This document shows positions 17,070 to 24,682 of a DNA stretch of 33,381 nucleotides, one piece after another. A model generated the notes under the pieces. It did no database searches. It saw only the letters and a program-made list of their open reading frames with translations, and was not told the DNA's origin. The stretch is from NCBI RefSeq assembly GCF_002435945.1, contig NZ_DIXC01000074.1, positions 1 through 33,381 on the forward strand, read 5' to 3'. Numbering within the stretch: the stretch's first letter is position 1; each line of letters opens with the position of its first letter. This stretch comes from Mesotoga sp. UBA6090 (GTDB lineage: Bacteria; Thermotogota; Thermotogae; Petrotogales; Kosmotogaceae). Position numbers and translations under genes: made by a program.

Positions 17070-19769
17070 CTATTTCCAAATTATCTCATCGGCATCAGTG
17101 CCTAAAGGCTTCGCTTTTTGTATCACCTTCTGAGCAGTTCCTGTTTTGACCACCACATTCTCTATTCCAGTGGCATCGGTAAGATACTTTCTTTCAATTG
17201 GTCCGAAGAATACTCTGTTGACTTCCACAATTCTCTCCTTCATCTCAAAAGGTCTTCCACTCTTGAACAAAACATACCCTTGAAGAGGAACTTGATTACT
17301 TATCTCTACAAATGATCTTCCGTCCGTAATGAAACTCTTACCCATATAGTCTACTCTCCTGTAAGGCGCAATTCCTGTTCTCAAACAAGCAAGCGCCGTT
17401 GTTATCTCGAAATCAGTCGCTTCCCTGGAAATATCTGGTGGTTCTATCTCTGTAAAATTGAAGCCAAGTGCCTCTACTTCCATCATGGCCCGGTCGATGA
17501 GCGTGTCTCTCTCCCTTTTTTCCTGTGACTCTTCCTTGTAACCGAATACTGATCGGATAGATTTCAGTTCGGGATCAACTCCCATCAAAGCATCGTTCAT
17601 TTTCTTCAGCAACTCGTTTCTTTCACCAAAACCATCTAGATAACCACTTTTAATTAGCCTTTCAAGATCTCTAGCTTGGTATTTCGACCTGTTGTTTCTT
17701 ACAAATGTGAAGAAAGAATCCTCAGAAGGAACAGGTTTCAGTTCATGGTTATTCAAGAGTCTCGGAATGGAAATAGATACACAACCGGAACTCTCCGAAG
17801 CTTCATTTCCTGCACATAGCTTCAAACCCCGATCCCTTATCTCTGCAACGACACGCGGCAGGCCGCTATGGGGAAGTTCGGCCAAAATAAGCGGATAGAA
17901 AATCCCGGGACGATTTGCTTTGAAATACGCTAACCAGTACGAAATCATTGCATAGCTAAGGCTATGAGATTTGTTGAAGGCATAACCAGCAAAATTGAGA
18001 AGGAAAGAGTACAGCTTTTCCCTTCTATCCGGAAGAAGTTCACGGTAGACAGGCGAACTGCGCAGCAGTCCATCGACAACTTCTTTCTTTTTCTTGGAAA
18101 GAGCTCTTCTAAGGAGCTCACCGTCATCAGCTTCTAGAGAGAGCATGCTTGCAGCAATCTTCAAGACCTGTTCCTGGTAGACTAGAAGTCCACCGGTTTC
18201 AGCCAAGACAGGAACCTTATTCTTTATCTTCTCGATTTCTGAAGGAGTTCTTGAGAGCTTTAGAAAACGCTCTGTCACTCCGGATTTGATTGGACCAGGT
18301 CTATTAAGCGCTATGGAGATCGATAGGTCTCTTAACGAAATTGGCTTCACCGACCTGACGACCCTTGTCGCAAAAGGTGCTTCGAGTTGGAATACTCCCG
18401 CAGTGTAACCTCTCCCAAGTGTTTCATAAGTCTTGGAATTATTCGTTGGGTAGTCCCATGGTTCTCTACCTTTTGTCATTTCTTTCAGGAGGGACAGGTT
18501 TTTCAAACCGAGAAGATCAATTTTCTGCAAACCAACAATTCTAAGCGAATCCATATCCCAGAGAGAAACCGGCAGATTATCACTGGAACTGAGAGGAATC
18601 TGTCCCGTGAGAGGAGTATCGGAGAGAATCACACCGGCCGCATGAATCGAAAAACCTGAATAGAGCCCAACGATTAGCTTCGACATCTCAAACAATTGTT
18701 TCATATTGACATCGTTTTCAAATGCATATGGAAACCGTTGCCCCTCCTTGCTCCATTCTATTAGTCTCGATACTCTCTGTCCATCGATTCCAAGCTTCCT
18801 TCCAATTTCGCGAGCCGCTCCTTTAAAACTGAAAGTTGAAGCAGTACTTATCAGGCAGAAATGGTCCTGGCCGAAATGCTCACTAAGTAAATTCAGCAGT
18901 TTCTGCCTTGACTTATCATCCACATCAAGATCAATGTCAGGTGGATCATTTCTCTTCAAACTGAGAAATCTCTCAAAGAAAAGCTCTTCCTCAACTGGAT
19001 CAATGCGGGTTATACCAAGCAAATAACTGACAAGAGAACCGACGGCTGACCCCCTTCCGGGACCTATCCAGCAGTTATTATTCTTTGCAATCTCAACTAT
19101 CTTTGAAACCGTCATGAAATAATCTTGAATATCTTTGGCAAGAATCACCGAAAGCTCTCTTTCAAGCCTTGCAGAGTAGCTGCCTTCCAATTTCTTCGAT
19201 TCAAGGATTCTTCGTAAAAGGGAAGAGAACTCTTCCGTTGATGATCGCACCGGGAAAACGTGATTTATCTTCTGCAGATAGAATTCTCGAGGTAGTTTTG
19301 AGAGCAATTTATTAAGATCTTCCTCAATCTCAGTATAAAGCTTTTCATCAGGCAGAGAGTAATCCGCCGCTTCGATGGAAGATCCAAGCGAAGTGTAAAC
19401 TCTAAATCTCTCACTTTGGTGATCCAGATAGCGACACTCCCAGATTGGATTTTTTGAGGAACTGTCTAGATTACGAGGCTTTCCTGTCACGTTTATCAGG
19501 TTATCAGAATCATGAATGGCGCTACCGAGGAGTTCCCTGAAACCACTTTCATTTCTTGCAATCCAGTATTCGTTTCCCTTACTCAGACCGGGCACGGTCA
19601 CTATACCTGAACTGGAGAGAACGGAATGCCACTTCACAAAGGATGATAGAGAGGAATCAAGAATCACACATCTTCTGTAGCCTCTCCTCTTCAACTCTTC
19701 AGTCGTGTCCTTAATTTCAAGAACTGAACCGAACAACTCGTGTTTTGTGATCAAAAAAGCTGTCTTCAT
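17070..19769 (-). CDS. dnaE: DNA polymerase III alpha subunit, DnaE type, reduced N-terminus
   Basis: An 899-residue C-family replicative polymerase. The core is intact: NNCWIGPGRGSAVGSLVSYLLG (about 232-252), the palm aspartates in PDIDLD (277-282), IHAAGVILSD (about 375), the third catalytic Asp in KIDLLGLKNL (near 418), and GVFQLEAPF. The fingers motif YAFNKSHSLSYAMISYWLAYFKA lies near 597. A helix-hairpin-helix-like LIKSGYLDGFGERN and a terminal OB-like part follow. The N-terminal region is about 130 residues shorter than in E. coli DnaE, and no HxH-type PHP metal motif is visible, so proofreading by PHP is unlikely. Thermotogae typically encode both a short DnaE and PolC. The ATG overlaps the rluD stop by 4 bases. 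Confidence 0.94.
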   Translation of the reverse strand: MKTAFLITKHELFGSVLEIKDTTEELKRRGYRRCVILDSSLSSFVKWHSVLSSSGIVTVPGLSKGNEYWIARNESGFRELLGSAIHDSDNLINVTGKPRNLDSSSKNPIWECRYLDHQSERFRVYTSLGSSIEAADYSLPDEKLYTEIEEDLNKLLSKLPREFYLQKINHVFPVRSSTEEFSSLLRRILESKKLEGSYSARLERELSVILAKDIQDYFMTVSKIVEIAKNNNCWIGPGRGSAVGSLVSYLLGITRIDPVEEELFFERFLSLKRNDPPDIDLDVDDKSRQKLLNLLSEHFGQDHFCLISTASTFSFKGAAREIGRKLGIDGQRVSRLIEWSKEGQRFPYAFENDVNMKQLFEMSKLIVGLYSGFSIHAAGVILSDTPLTGQIPLSSSDNLPVSLWDMDSLRIVGLQKIDLLGLKNLSLLKEMTKGREPWDYPTNNSKTYETLGRGYTAGVFQLEAPFATRVVRSVKPISLRDLSISIALNRPGPIKSGVTERFLKLSRTPSEIEKIKNKVPVLAETGGLLVYQEQVLKIAASMLSLEADDGELLRRALSKKKKEVVDGLLRSSPVYRELLPDRREKLYSFLLNFAGYAFNKSHSLSYAMISYWLAYFKANRPGIFYPLILAELPHSGLPRVVAEIRDRGLKLCAGNEASESSGCVSISIPRLLNNHELKPVPSEDSFFTFVRNNRSKYQARDLERLIKSGYLDGFGERNELLKKMNDALMGVDPELKSIRSVFGYKEESQEKRERDTLIDRAMMEVEALGFNFTEIEPPDISREATDFEITTALACLRTGIAPYRRVDYMGKSFITDGRSFVEISNQVPLQGYVLFKSGRPFEMKERIVEVNRVFFGPIERKYLTDATGIENVVVKTGTAQKVIQKAKPLGTDADEIIWK

Positions 19770-20698
19770 CTTTTTGTCACCAATTCAGAGAGGTTTACTA
19801 TTACTTCCTTCATGTCAGAAGGGAGTGAGGCGATGAAAGTCATTCTCTTCCCTGAGCGTGGATGAGAGACAGTGAGTCTCGCTGCGTGGAGCATCTGCCT
19901 CCTTACTCCGAATATCTCATCGTCTCTGGCCTTGCCATAAACGGCATCTCCAAGAAGCGGGAAGCCCTTTTCTTTCATATGAACCCTTATTTGATGTGTC
20001 CTGCCGGTCTTAGGACTTACAAGAACCAAGGAGGCAATTTCGGAAAAGTTCTTCAGAGTTCGATAATAAGTTAGGGACTCCTTCCCGTTTTCATTTACCG
20101 ACATCTTAAGTCTGTTCACAGGATGCCGGGCAATCGAATAATCAAGCTTACCTGATATGGGGGTCCTGCCTCTAACAAGCGCTATGTAGTCCTTAGAAGT
20201 CGATCTGTTTTTGAACTGACTTGAGAGAGACACATGAGCGAGATCATTCTTTGCAACGATTATTACACCGCTAGTATCTTTATCAAGTCTGTGAACAATA
20301 CCGGGTCTCATAACACCTCCAATACCCTGGAGATCCATACAGTGGTTCAGAAGAGCATTGACAAGTGTTCCCGTCTGTTTTCTAGGCAGAGGATGAACAA
20401 TAATACCCGGATCCTTATTCACGACAATTATGTCGTGATCTTCGAAGACAATCTTAAGAGGGATTTCTTCAGGTTCTACAGAGAGTACTTCCGGCTTGTC
20501 AGGAAGCTCGAAAGTGATAGATTCTCCAGACTTCACTTTGTAAGCAGGCTTTCTAGGTTTTCTGTTCACAAAAACCTTCGATTCTTTGATCTGGCGCTGC
20601 ACAAATGTGCGGGAAACCCATGGTGGAGCCTTCTCAACGACTATCTTATCAAGTCTCCAGCCGTCTTCACGACTGGAGACTATTATCTCTTGAAGCAC
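19766..20698 (-). CDS. rluD: RluA/RluD family large-subunit rRNA pseudouridine synthase
   Basis: A 310-residue pseudouridine synthase with an N-terminal S4 domain (RLDKIVVEKAPPWVSRTFVQR, then VFVNRKPRKPAYKVKSG) and the catalytic domain. The catalytic aspartate is in the motif VHRLDKDTSG, and the C-terminal SPKTGRTHQIRVHM is also conserved. The expected role is modification of 23S rRNA (the helix 69 uridines in RluD), but RluA and RluC are not excluded by sequence alone. The start is GTG at 20696-20698, with AGGGAG 4 bases upstream; it overlaps lspA by 32 bases. A longer frame to 20749 would overlap lspA by 83 bases and adds residues unlike the family. Confidence 0.93.
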   Translation of the reverse strand: MLQEIIVSSREDGWRLDKIVVEKAPPWVSRTFVQRQIKESKVFVNRKPRKPAYKVKSGESITFELPDKPEVLSVEPEEIPLKIVFEDHDIIVVNKDPGIIVHPLPRKQTGTLVNALLNHCMDLQGIGGVMRPGIVHRLDKDTSGVIIVAKNDLAHVSLSSQFKNRSTSKDYIALVRGRTPISGKLDYSIARHPVNRLKMSVNENGKESLTYYRTLKNFSEIASLVLVSPKTGRTHQIRVHMKEKGFPLLGDAVYGKARDDEIFGVRRQMLHAARLTVSHPRSGKRMTFIASLPSDMKEVIVNLSELVTKR

Positions 20699-21143
20699 GC
20701 TTCTCCCTTCGATATACGGAAAGTGTAAGCAAAACCGCACCAAAGACAATGCACATATCTGCGAAATTGAAAATCGCAGGGAACCCCTTCAGTTCGAAAA
20801 AATCAACAACATGTCCTAATCTCAGTCTATCTACAAGATTGTTGCCAAGTGCACCACCAACAATCAGACCAACAAAGAAGGACTCCCATCTGGATAGTTT
20901 GGAGGAATGAAAACTTGACGCAGCTACGATAGCTACTACGATTCCTATTGCAATAAAAGCCAGAAGCCAAGGCTCCTGATTCTTGAAAAGGCCAAATGCT
21001 ACACCTGTATTTCTCACGTATCTTAAGCCAAAAATCCCTCCGACCAAATCTATCCGCTGAAAATACGTCATTCCATTCTCGACAAAATACTTGCTCACTT
21101 GATCAAGAATCAAAGCTAGAGTAATACCAAGAAGAGACAGCAA
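20667..21143 (-). CDS. lspA: Lipoprotein signal peptidase LspA
   Basis: LspA is the membrane aspartyl protease (signal peptidase II) that cleaves the signal peptide of diacylglyceryl-modified prolipoproteins. The 158-residue protein has four hydrophobic segments, the N-terminal DQVSKYFVE motif, RNTGVAFGLF, and both catalytic aspartates: the Asp of GHVVDFFEL and that of FNFADMCI, preceded by GGALGNNLVDRLRLG. The start is TTG at 21141-21143, with GGAGTGA 6 bases upstream. The partner lgt lies 4 kb away on the plus strand. Confidence 0.95.
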   Translation of the reverse strand: MLSLLGITLALILDQVSKYFVENGMTYFQRIDLVGGIFGLRYVRNTGVAFGLFKNQEPWLLAFIAIGIVVAIVAASSFHSSKLSRWESFFVGLIVGGALGNNLVDRLRLGHVVDFFELKGFPAIFNFADMCIVFGAVLLTLSVYRREKRASRDNSLQS

Positions 21144-21162
21144 TTATTATCACTCCACATGA

Positions 21163-21176
21163 TGCCCAAACGGGCA
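21163..21176 (-). other. Short GC-rich hairpin between yebC and lspA
   Basis: The 40-base gap between the yebC stop and the lspA start holds TGCCC-AAAC-GGGCA, a perfect 5-bp stem with a 4-base loop. No T-run follows on the minus strand, so it is not a classic terminator. It lies about 20 bases before the lspA TTG and could slow ribosomes or stabilise the transcript. It may be only chance. Confidence 0.35.
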
Positions 21177-21183
21177 GGGAGGA

Positions 21184-21942
21184 TCAACCCATTTGCTCGG
21201 CGAGAGCCTCCATTTCGGCTTCATCGATATCCGAATTTTCGTAGATCTCCTGAACATCGTCGTTATCTTCAAGAATGTCGAGAAGCTTAAAAAGCCTACC
21301 AGCATCTGAACCCTCAACTTTCAGTGTGTTACTCGGAATGTAACTCATATCGTAAGACAATGAATAGCCGTTTTCCTCGAGGGCAGCCTTTACATCTGAT
21401 ACAGAGTCCGGAGAGGTTACTATCTCAATTGGATCTGCTTCATCCTTTATATCCTCGGCCCCTGCCTCAATAGCAAGAAGCTGGAACTCTTCAAGATCAG
21501 ATATCTGTTCTTTTGCTACAGTAATGATTCCCTTTCTTTCAAACATCCAGCTAACAGCCCCGCTTTCAGCCATCGAGCCGCCGTATTTCGAAAGCGTGTG
21601 CCTAATTTCCTGTGCGGTTCTATTCTTATTATCAGTAAGACATCTTATGAGAAGCGCAACACCACCCGGGGCGTAGCCTTCGTAAAGAGCCTCAGAGAAC
21701 GATTGCCCTTCGAGTTCTCCTGCACCTTTCTTGATTGCTTTTTCCATCGTGTCTTTTGGCATATTTGCAGCTCTCGCCTTTTCTATAGCAGTTCTCAAAG
21801 AGGTGTTTGTATTTGGATCAGAACCGCCCTCTCTTGCTGAGACCATAAGCTCCCTGATGATTTTCGTGAAAACCTTCGATCTCTTGGCGTCTTGTGCGCC
21901 CTTTCTGTGCTTGATATTTGCCCACTTGTTGTGACCGGACAT
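21184..21942 (-). CDS. yebC: YebC/PmpR family regulator (TACO1-like)
   Basis: A 252-residue protein of the YebC family, which has been linked to transcription regulation and, more recently, to relief of ribosome stalling. The N-terminal signature MSGHNKWANIKHRKGAQDAKRSK is exact, followed by RELMVSAREGGSDPNTNTSLR, KARAANMPKDTMEKAIKKGAGEL and EGYAPGGVALLIRCLTDNKNRT. The ATG at 21940-21942, 7 bases after GGGAGGG, matches the family start; a longer frame upstream adds unrelated residues. It is separated from the preceding gene by one base. Confidence 0.96.
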   Translation of the reverse strand: MSGHNKWANIKHRKGAQDAKRSKVFTKIIRELMVSAREGGSDPNTNTSLRTAIEKARAANMPKDTMEKAIKKGAGELEGQSFSEALYEGYAPGGVALLIRCLTDNKNRTAQEIRHTLSKYGGSMAESGAVSWMFERKGIITVAKEQISDLEEFQLLAIEAGAEDIKDEADPIEIVTSPDSVSDVKAALEENGYSLSYDMSYIPSNTLKVEGSDAGRLFKLLDILEDNDDVQEIYENSDIDEAEMEALAEQMG

Positions 21943-21943
21943 A

Positions 21944-22606
21944 TCATATCCCTCCCATTTCATCCAGAATATTTGAAGTATATTTTCCACGAAGAAGTCC
22001 TTCTTCTACAAAAACAATTACCCCTTCATGAGAAGCGGTACCTTCTTTCGACATAATCTTTAGCATTTCCTCCGCTGGAACCATTGAGTCTACTGGCTGA
22101 GAATATTTTACCATATAGACAGTTTTCAAGGTGGTTACTGAGATATCCTGAAAGACGTCTCCGGCCATGTGCTCTCTTTGACCGTTCTTGGTCTTCTTTG
22201 TGACTTGAACGCCTGCATCATAGAGGTTAGGATTATAGAGCTCTTTAGGAAGTACGAGAACCATTCTGTAGGAATCAATCAAGTCTTCAATTCTTTTGTA
22301 GTCGGAAGACAAGTACCATGCCGATAGAGCACCTAGGGTGTAATTGGAGGCGGAGTTCAACAGACTCACGGGGTCTTTGCATTCTTCATCTGTTTCAAGA
22401 AGAACATAATGTGCCAGACTTGCCACTCCGGTTGGAATTGCTGGCGAATAACTCACTTTTATCCTGGGATGAAATCCCTGTGTAAAAGACACGGGCAACC
22501 CAGATCTCCTGATTGTCCGTTCAATTGCCGTGACGGTTTCCTGGTGGGAAAGAAATCTCAAGAGACCTCCACAGCAGAAGCGAACTACCAATCTCTTTTT
22601 ATTCAA
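21944..22606 (-). CDS. TIGR03936 / DUF2344 radical-SAM-associated protein
   Basis: A 220-residue protein of the DUF2344 (TIGR03936) family, which is often fused or adjacent to a B12-binding radical SAM protein. The conserved RFLSHQETVTAIERTIRRSGLPVSFTQGFHPRIKVSYSPAIPTGVAS stretch (spread over residues 17-62) is clear. The radical SAM partner is not next to it here. The start is TTG at 22604-22606, with GGAGGT 4-5 bases upstream. It is the first gene of the minus-strand run to aatA and faces the phosphodiesterase across a divergent promoter. Confidence 0.9.
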   Translation of the reverse strand: MNKKRLVVRFCCGGLLRFLSHQETVTAIERTIRRSGLPVSFTQGFHPRIKVSYSPAIPTGVASLAHYVLLETDEECKDPVSLLNSASNYTLGALSAWYLSSDYKRIEDLIDSYRMVLVLPKELYNPNLYDAGVQVTKKTKNGQREHMAGDVFQDISVTTLKTVYMVKYSQPVDSMVPAEEMLKIMSKEGTASHEGVIVFVEEGLLRGKYTSNILDEMGGI

Positions 22607-22726
22607 GCAAACCTCCGCAGGAACCAGATCCGAAACCCTTTGTTACTTGGGTCACGTGCAGTTATAATTGTATTCGATTCACCTTTACTTTTCAACACTA
22701 AATTGAATCACTGAGAGGTGAGTTAC
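22607..22726. promoter_or_regulatory. Divergent promoters for the DUF2344-to-aatA run and the yfcE-tig-lgt run
   Basis: The plus strand has TTGTTA (22640-22645), 17 bases, TATAAT (22663-22668), a near-consensus promoter for the phosphodiesterase gene. The minus strand has TTGAAA (plus-strand tttcaa, 22690-22695), 17 bases, TACAAT (plus-strand attgta, 22667-22672), reading into the DUF2344 gene. The -10 boxes overlap, so polymerase could not occupy both at once. Leader lengths are about 50-60 bases each way. Confidence 0.7.
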
Positions 22727-23200
22727 ATGAAATGGATGATAATGTCGGACTCTCACGACAACATGGCAAGAATAGCCGAAGCTGTGAGTCTCGCAATTGA
22801 CAGAGAAGTTGATGTTCTCTTTCATTGCGGAGATCTCGTATCTCCTTTTGCTGCTCGAGAGCTACTTCGATTTAGAGGAGAACTACATGTGGTTATTGGA
22901 AACAATGATGGAGAATTGCTTGGCCTCAAGAGCGTGCTTGGGAACTCCCTAATCAAAGGCCCAAAGGAGATCGAGGTAAACGGACATAGGGTTATTCTGA
23001 TGCATGAGCCTTTCGGACTGAAAGACACAATAAGAGGTTCTTTTCTTTTGTACGGCCACACACATAACCTCGATATTAGACTGGATTCCAGTCCTGTGAT
23101 CGTAAATCCTGGTGAAAGCTGCGGCTATCTAACTGGAAGACCGACAGTTGTCATAATTGATCCGAATAATCTTAAGTGCGAGTTGATTGAACTCGAGTGA
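22727..23200 (+). CDS. YfcE/MJ0936-type metallophosphodiesterase
   Basis: A 157-residue calcineurin-like phosphoesterase of the YfcE group. Metal-binding residues are complete: Asp8 and His10 in MIMSDSHDN, Asp in FHCGDLVSP, Asn in VIGNND, His in ILMHEPFG, and the GHTH pair. The C-terminal VIVNPGESCGYLTGRPTVVII is also typical. Family members hydrolyse phosphodiesters in vitro; the physiological substrate is unclear. The ATG at 22727 has AGGTGAG 4 bases upstream; a GTG three codons earlier is inside that site. It is the first gene of a three-gene plus-strand unit. Confidence 0.93.
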   Translation: MKWMIMSDSHDNMARIAEAVSLAIDREVDVLFHCGDLVSPFAARELLRFRGELHVVIGNNDGELLGLKSVLGNSLIKGPKEIEVNGHRVILMHEPFGLKDTIRGSFLLYGHTHNLDIRLDSSPVIVNPGESCGYLTGRPTVVIIDPNNLKCELIELE

Positions 23201-23303
23201 GAATAAAGACTAATTATAACATCTCTTTAACCGCGAAAAATCGACAGATACATATAATTAGACGACATAAATAAAACCAGTAACTGAATGGAGGTAATTC
23301 CTA
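23201..23303 (+). promoter_or_regulatory. Leader of tig with possible internal promoter
   Basis: A 103-base AT-rich gap. A TATAAT lies at 23253-23258, about 45 bases before the GTG of tig, without a clear -35 at the usual distance. TAATTATA (23211-23218) and TATAATTA (23253-23260) form an exact inverted pair about 34 bases apart. The ribosome site GGAGGTAA sits 8 bases before the start. It may hold a second promoter for tig, in addition to read-through from the phosphodiesterase gene. No terminator hairpin is evident. Confidence 0.4.
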
Positions 23304-24608
23304 GTGGAGAAAAACTTCGTGAAGAAAGAAGAGAATGTTGAAACGTTTCTCTTTTCCTTTGGTTCGGAAGAGGTTAGGAAGGCAGAAATGGACGTTGCCA
23401 GATATGTGAATCAGCAGTACACAATACCGGGTTTTAGGAAGGGAAAGGTACCGCTGAACATAGTAAGAAATTTCCTTGCGGAAAGCTTTGAAGAGATGGT
23501 TCTTGAGGCGCTCTCAGATAAAATCGAGGAAGAGCTAAAAGAGGAGAAAATCCTAATCCCAGCAGTCATAACCGAACAGAAGATGGAGGGAGAAGGTGCA
23601 AGAATTGAAGTGAAGCTTCACAGAGATCCCGAAGTAAAGATTTCTGACTATGAAAACCTTGATCTTAGAATCCCCAAGAAGGATGAAGTGATACTCAATT
23701 ATGTGAACAATAGACTCGAAGAACTAAGAAACGAACACGCTATTGTAGAGCCTAAAGAGGGGCCGGTCAAAATTGGTGACATAGTCAAGATAGAATACAC
23801 AATAATTAAGGGTGGCAAGAAAATAGCTGAAAACAAAGTTCAGGAGCTTAGCGTTGCTCCTGAAGACGACAGACCGATTGTCAAGAATGTAATTGGAAAA
23901 ACAAAGGGGGACGTAGTTGAATTTCACAGAACGTTCGAGGACTCAGATAATGAATACTTCTATTCGGTCAAAATATTGGATGTTCTCAGCAAGAGTCCAC
24001 TAGATCTTGACGATGAATTCGCAAAGACGGTAAATGCCGAGGCCAATTCTCTAGAAGAGCTCAAGCGGATTGTCGAAAAGGAGGGAGTGGAATCCTTCCT
24101 GAATTGGCAGAAGGACTTCTTGAGGCAACAGGCTATGGACAAGATCAATGATCTTGTTGAAATCGAAATCTCCGACTCGACGCTCGATTATTTTGTTCAG
24201 AGGACAATAGAGAACTCGAAGAAAGAAAAGAGCTACGATAACTACTTGAAACAGGCAGGAAGCGAAGAGAAGCTTTTGGAAGACTTCAGAAGCGGAGTTT
24301 TCGACGAGATAAAAAGGTCAAGATTCATCGACGAAATTGCTTCGAAGGAAGGCTTCAAAGCTGAACAAGAAGAAATCGAGGCTTATGCGGAGGAAATGGC
24401 ACCGTACTGGGGCATCTCTGCCGACAGGGCAAGAGAGATGGTTAATTCTCGTGAAGACATCAAGGAAGACATTGTCTCAACCATCATTAGAAACAAAGTT
24501 CTGGACGCAGTAATTGAGCGCGCTGCAATCAGCGAAATGGAACCATCGCTTGAAAAGGAAGAGAAAGACAGCGAAAGTGATTCCGTGGAGGACTTTTCTA
24601 CGGAATAG
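23304..24608 (+). CDS. tig: Trigger factor
   Basis: The ribosome-bound chaperone that receives nascent chains at the exit tunnel. Ribosome-binding residues are in the signature IPGFRKGKVPLNIV (about 37-50). The middle part (about 145-230: VKIGDIVKIEYTIIKGGKKI) corresponds to the FKBP-type PPIase insert but is short and lacks the usual FxxG and PGFE landmarks, so isomerase activity is doubtful. The helical C-terminal arms follow. The length of 434 is typical. The start is GTG at 23304, 8 bases after GGAGGTAA. Confidence 0.95.
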   Translation: MEKNFVKKEENVETFLFSFGSEEVRKAEMDVARYVNQQYTIPGFRKGKVPLNIVRNFLAESFEEMVLEALSDKIEEELKEEKILIPAVITEQKMEGEGARIEVKLHRDPEVKISDYENLDLRIPKKDEVILNYVNNRLEELRNEHAIVEPKEGPVKIGDIVKIEYTIIKGGKKIAENKVQELSVAPEDDRPIVKNVIGKTKGDVVEFHRTFEDSDNEYFYSVKILDVLSKSPLDLDDEFAKTVNAEANSLEELKRIVEKEGVESFLNWQKDFLRQQAMDKINDLVEIEISDSTLDYFVQRTIENSKKEKSYDNYLKQAGSEEKLLEDFRSGVFDEIKRSRFIDEIASKEGFKAEQEEIEAYAEEMAPYWGISADRAREMVNSREDIKEDIVSTIIRNKVLDAVIERAAISEMEPSLEKEEKDSESDSVEDFSTE

Positions 24609-24682
24609 GCAATCAGCTCTTTTGTGATTGGAGATCTGTTCTACACGTAACGTTGTTGGCAAGTCAAAAAGAGGGGGTTGAT
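24609..24682 (+). other. tig-lgt spacer
   Basis: A 74-base gap between tig and lgt. I see no convincing hairpin with T-run and no good promoter in it. The only clear signal is the lgt ribosome site GAGGGGG just before the ATG. Read-through from tig into lgt is therefore likely. Confidence 0.5.

Noticed and set aside
12469..22612. Identical 14-mer ttattcaagcaaac at 12469-12482 and 22599-22612
   Set aside because: At the second site it covers a ribosome site and TTG start, and at the first it lies in a spacer where the same reading gives a stop after three codons. Two occurrences with different positions look like chance in AT-rich leader DNA.
23211..23260. TAATTATA/TATAATTA inverted pair as a regulatory site for tig
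   Set aside because: The pieces are AT-rich -10-like strings with a 34-base gap and no GC stem, so an operator claim is not supported; kept only as part of the leader note.
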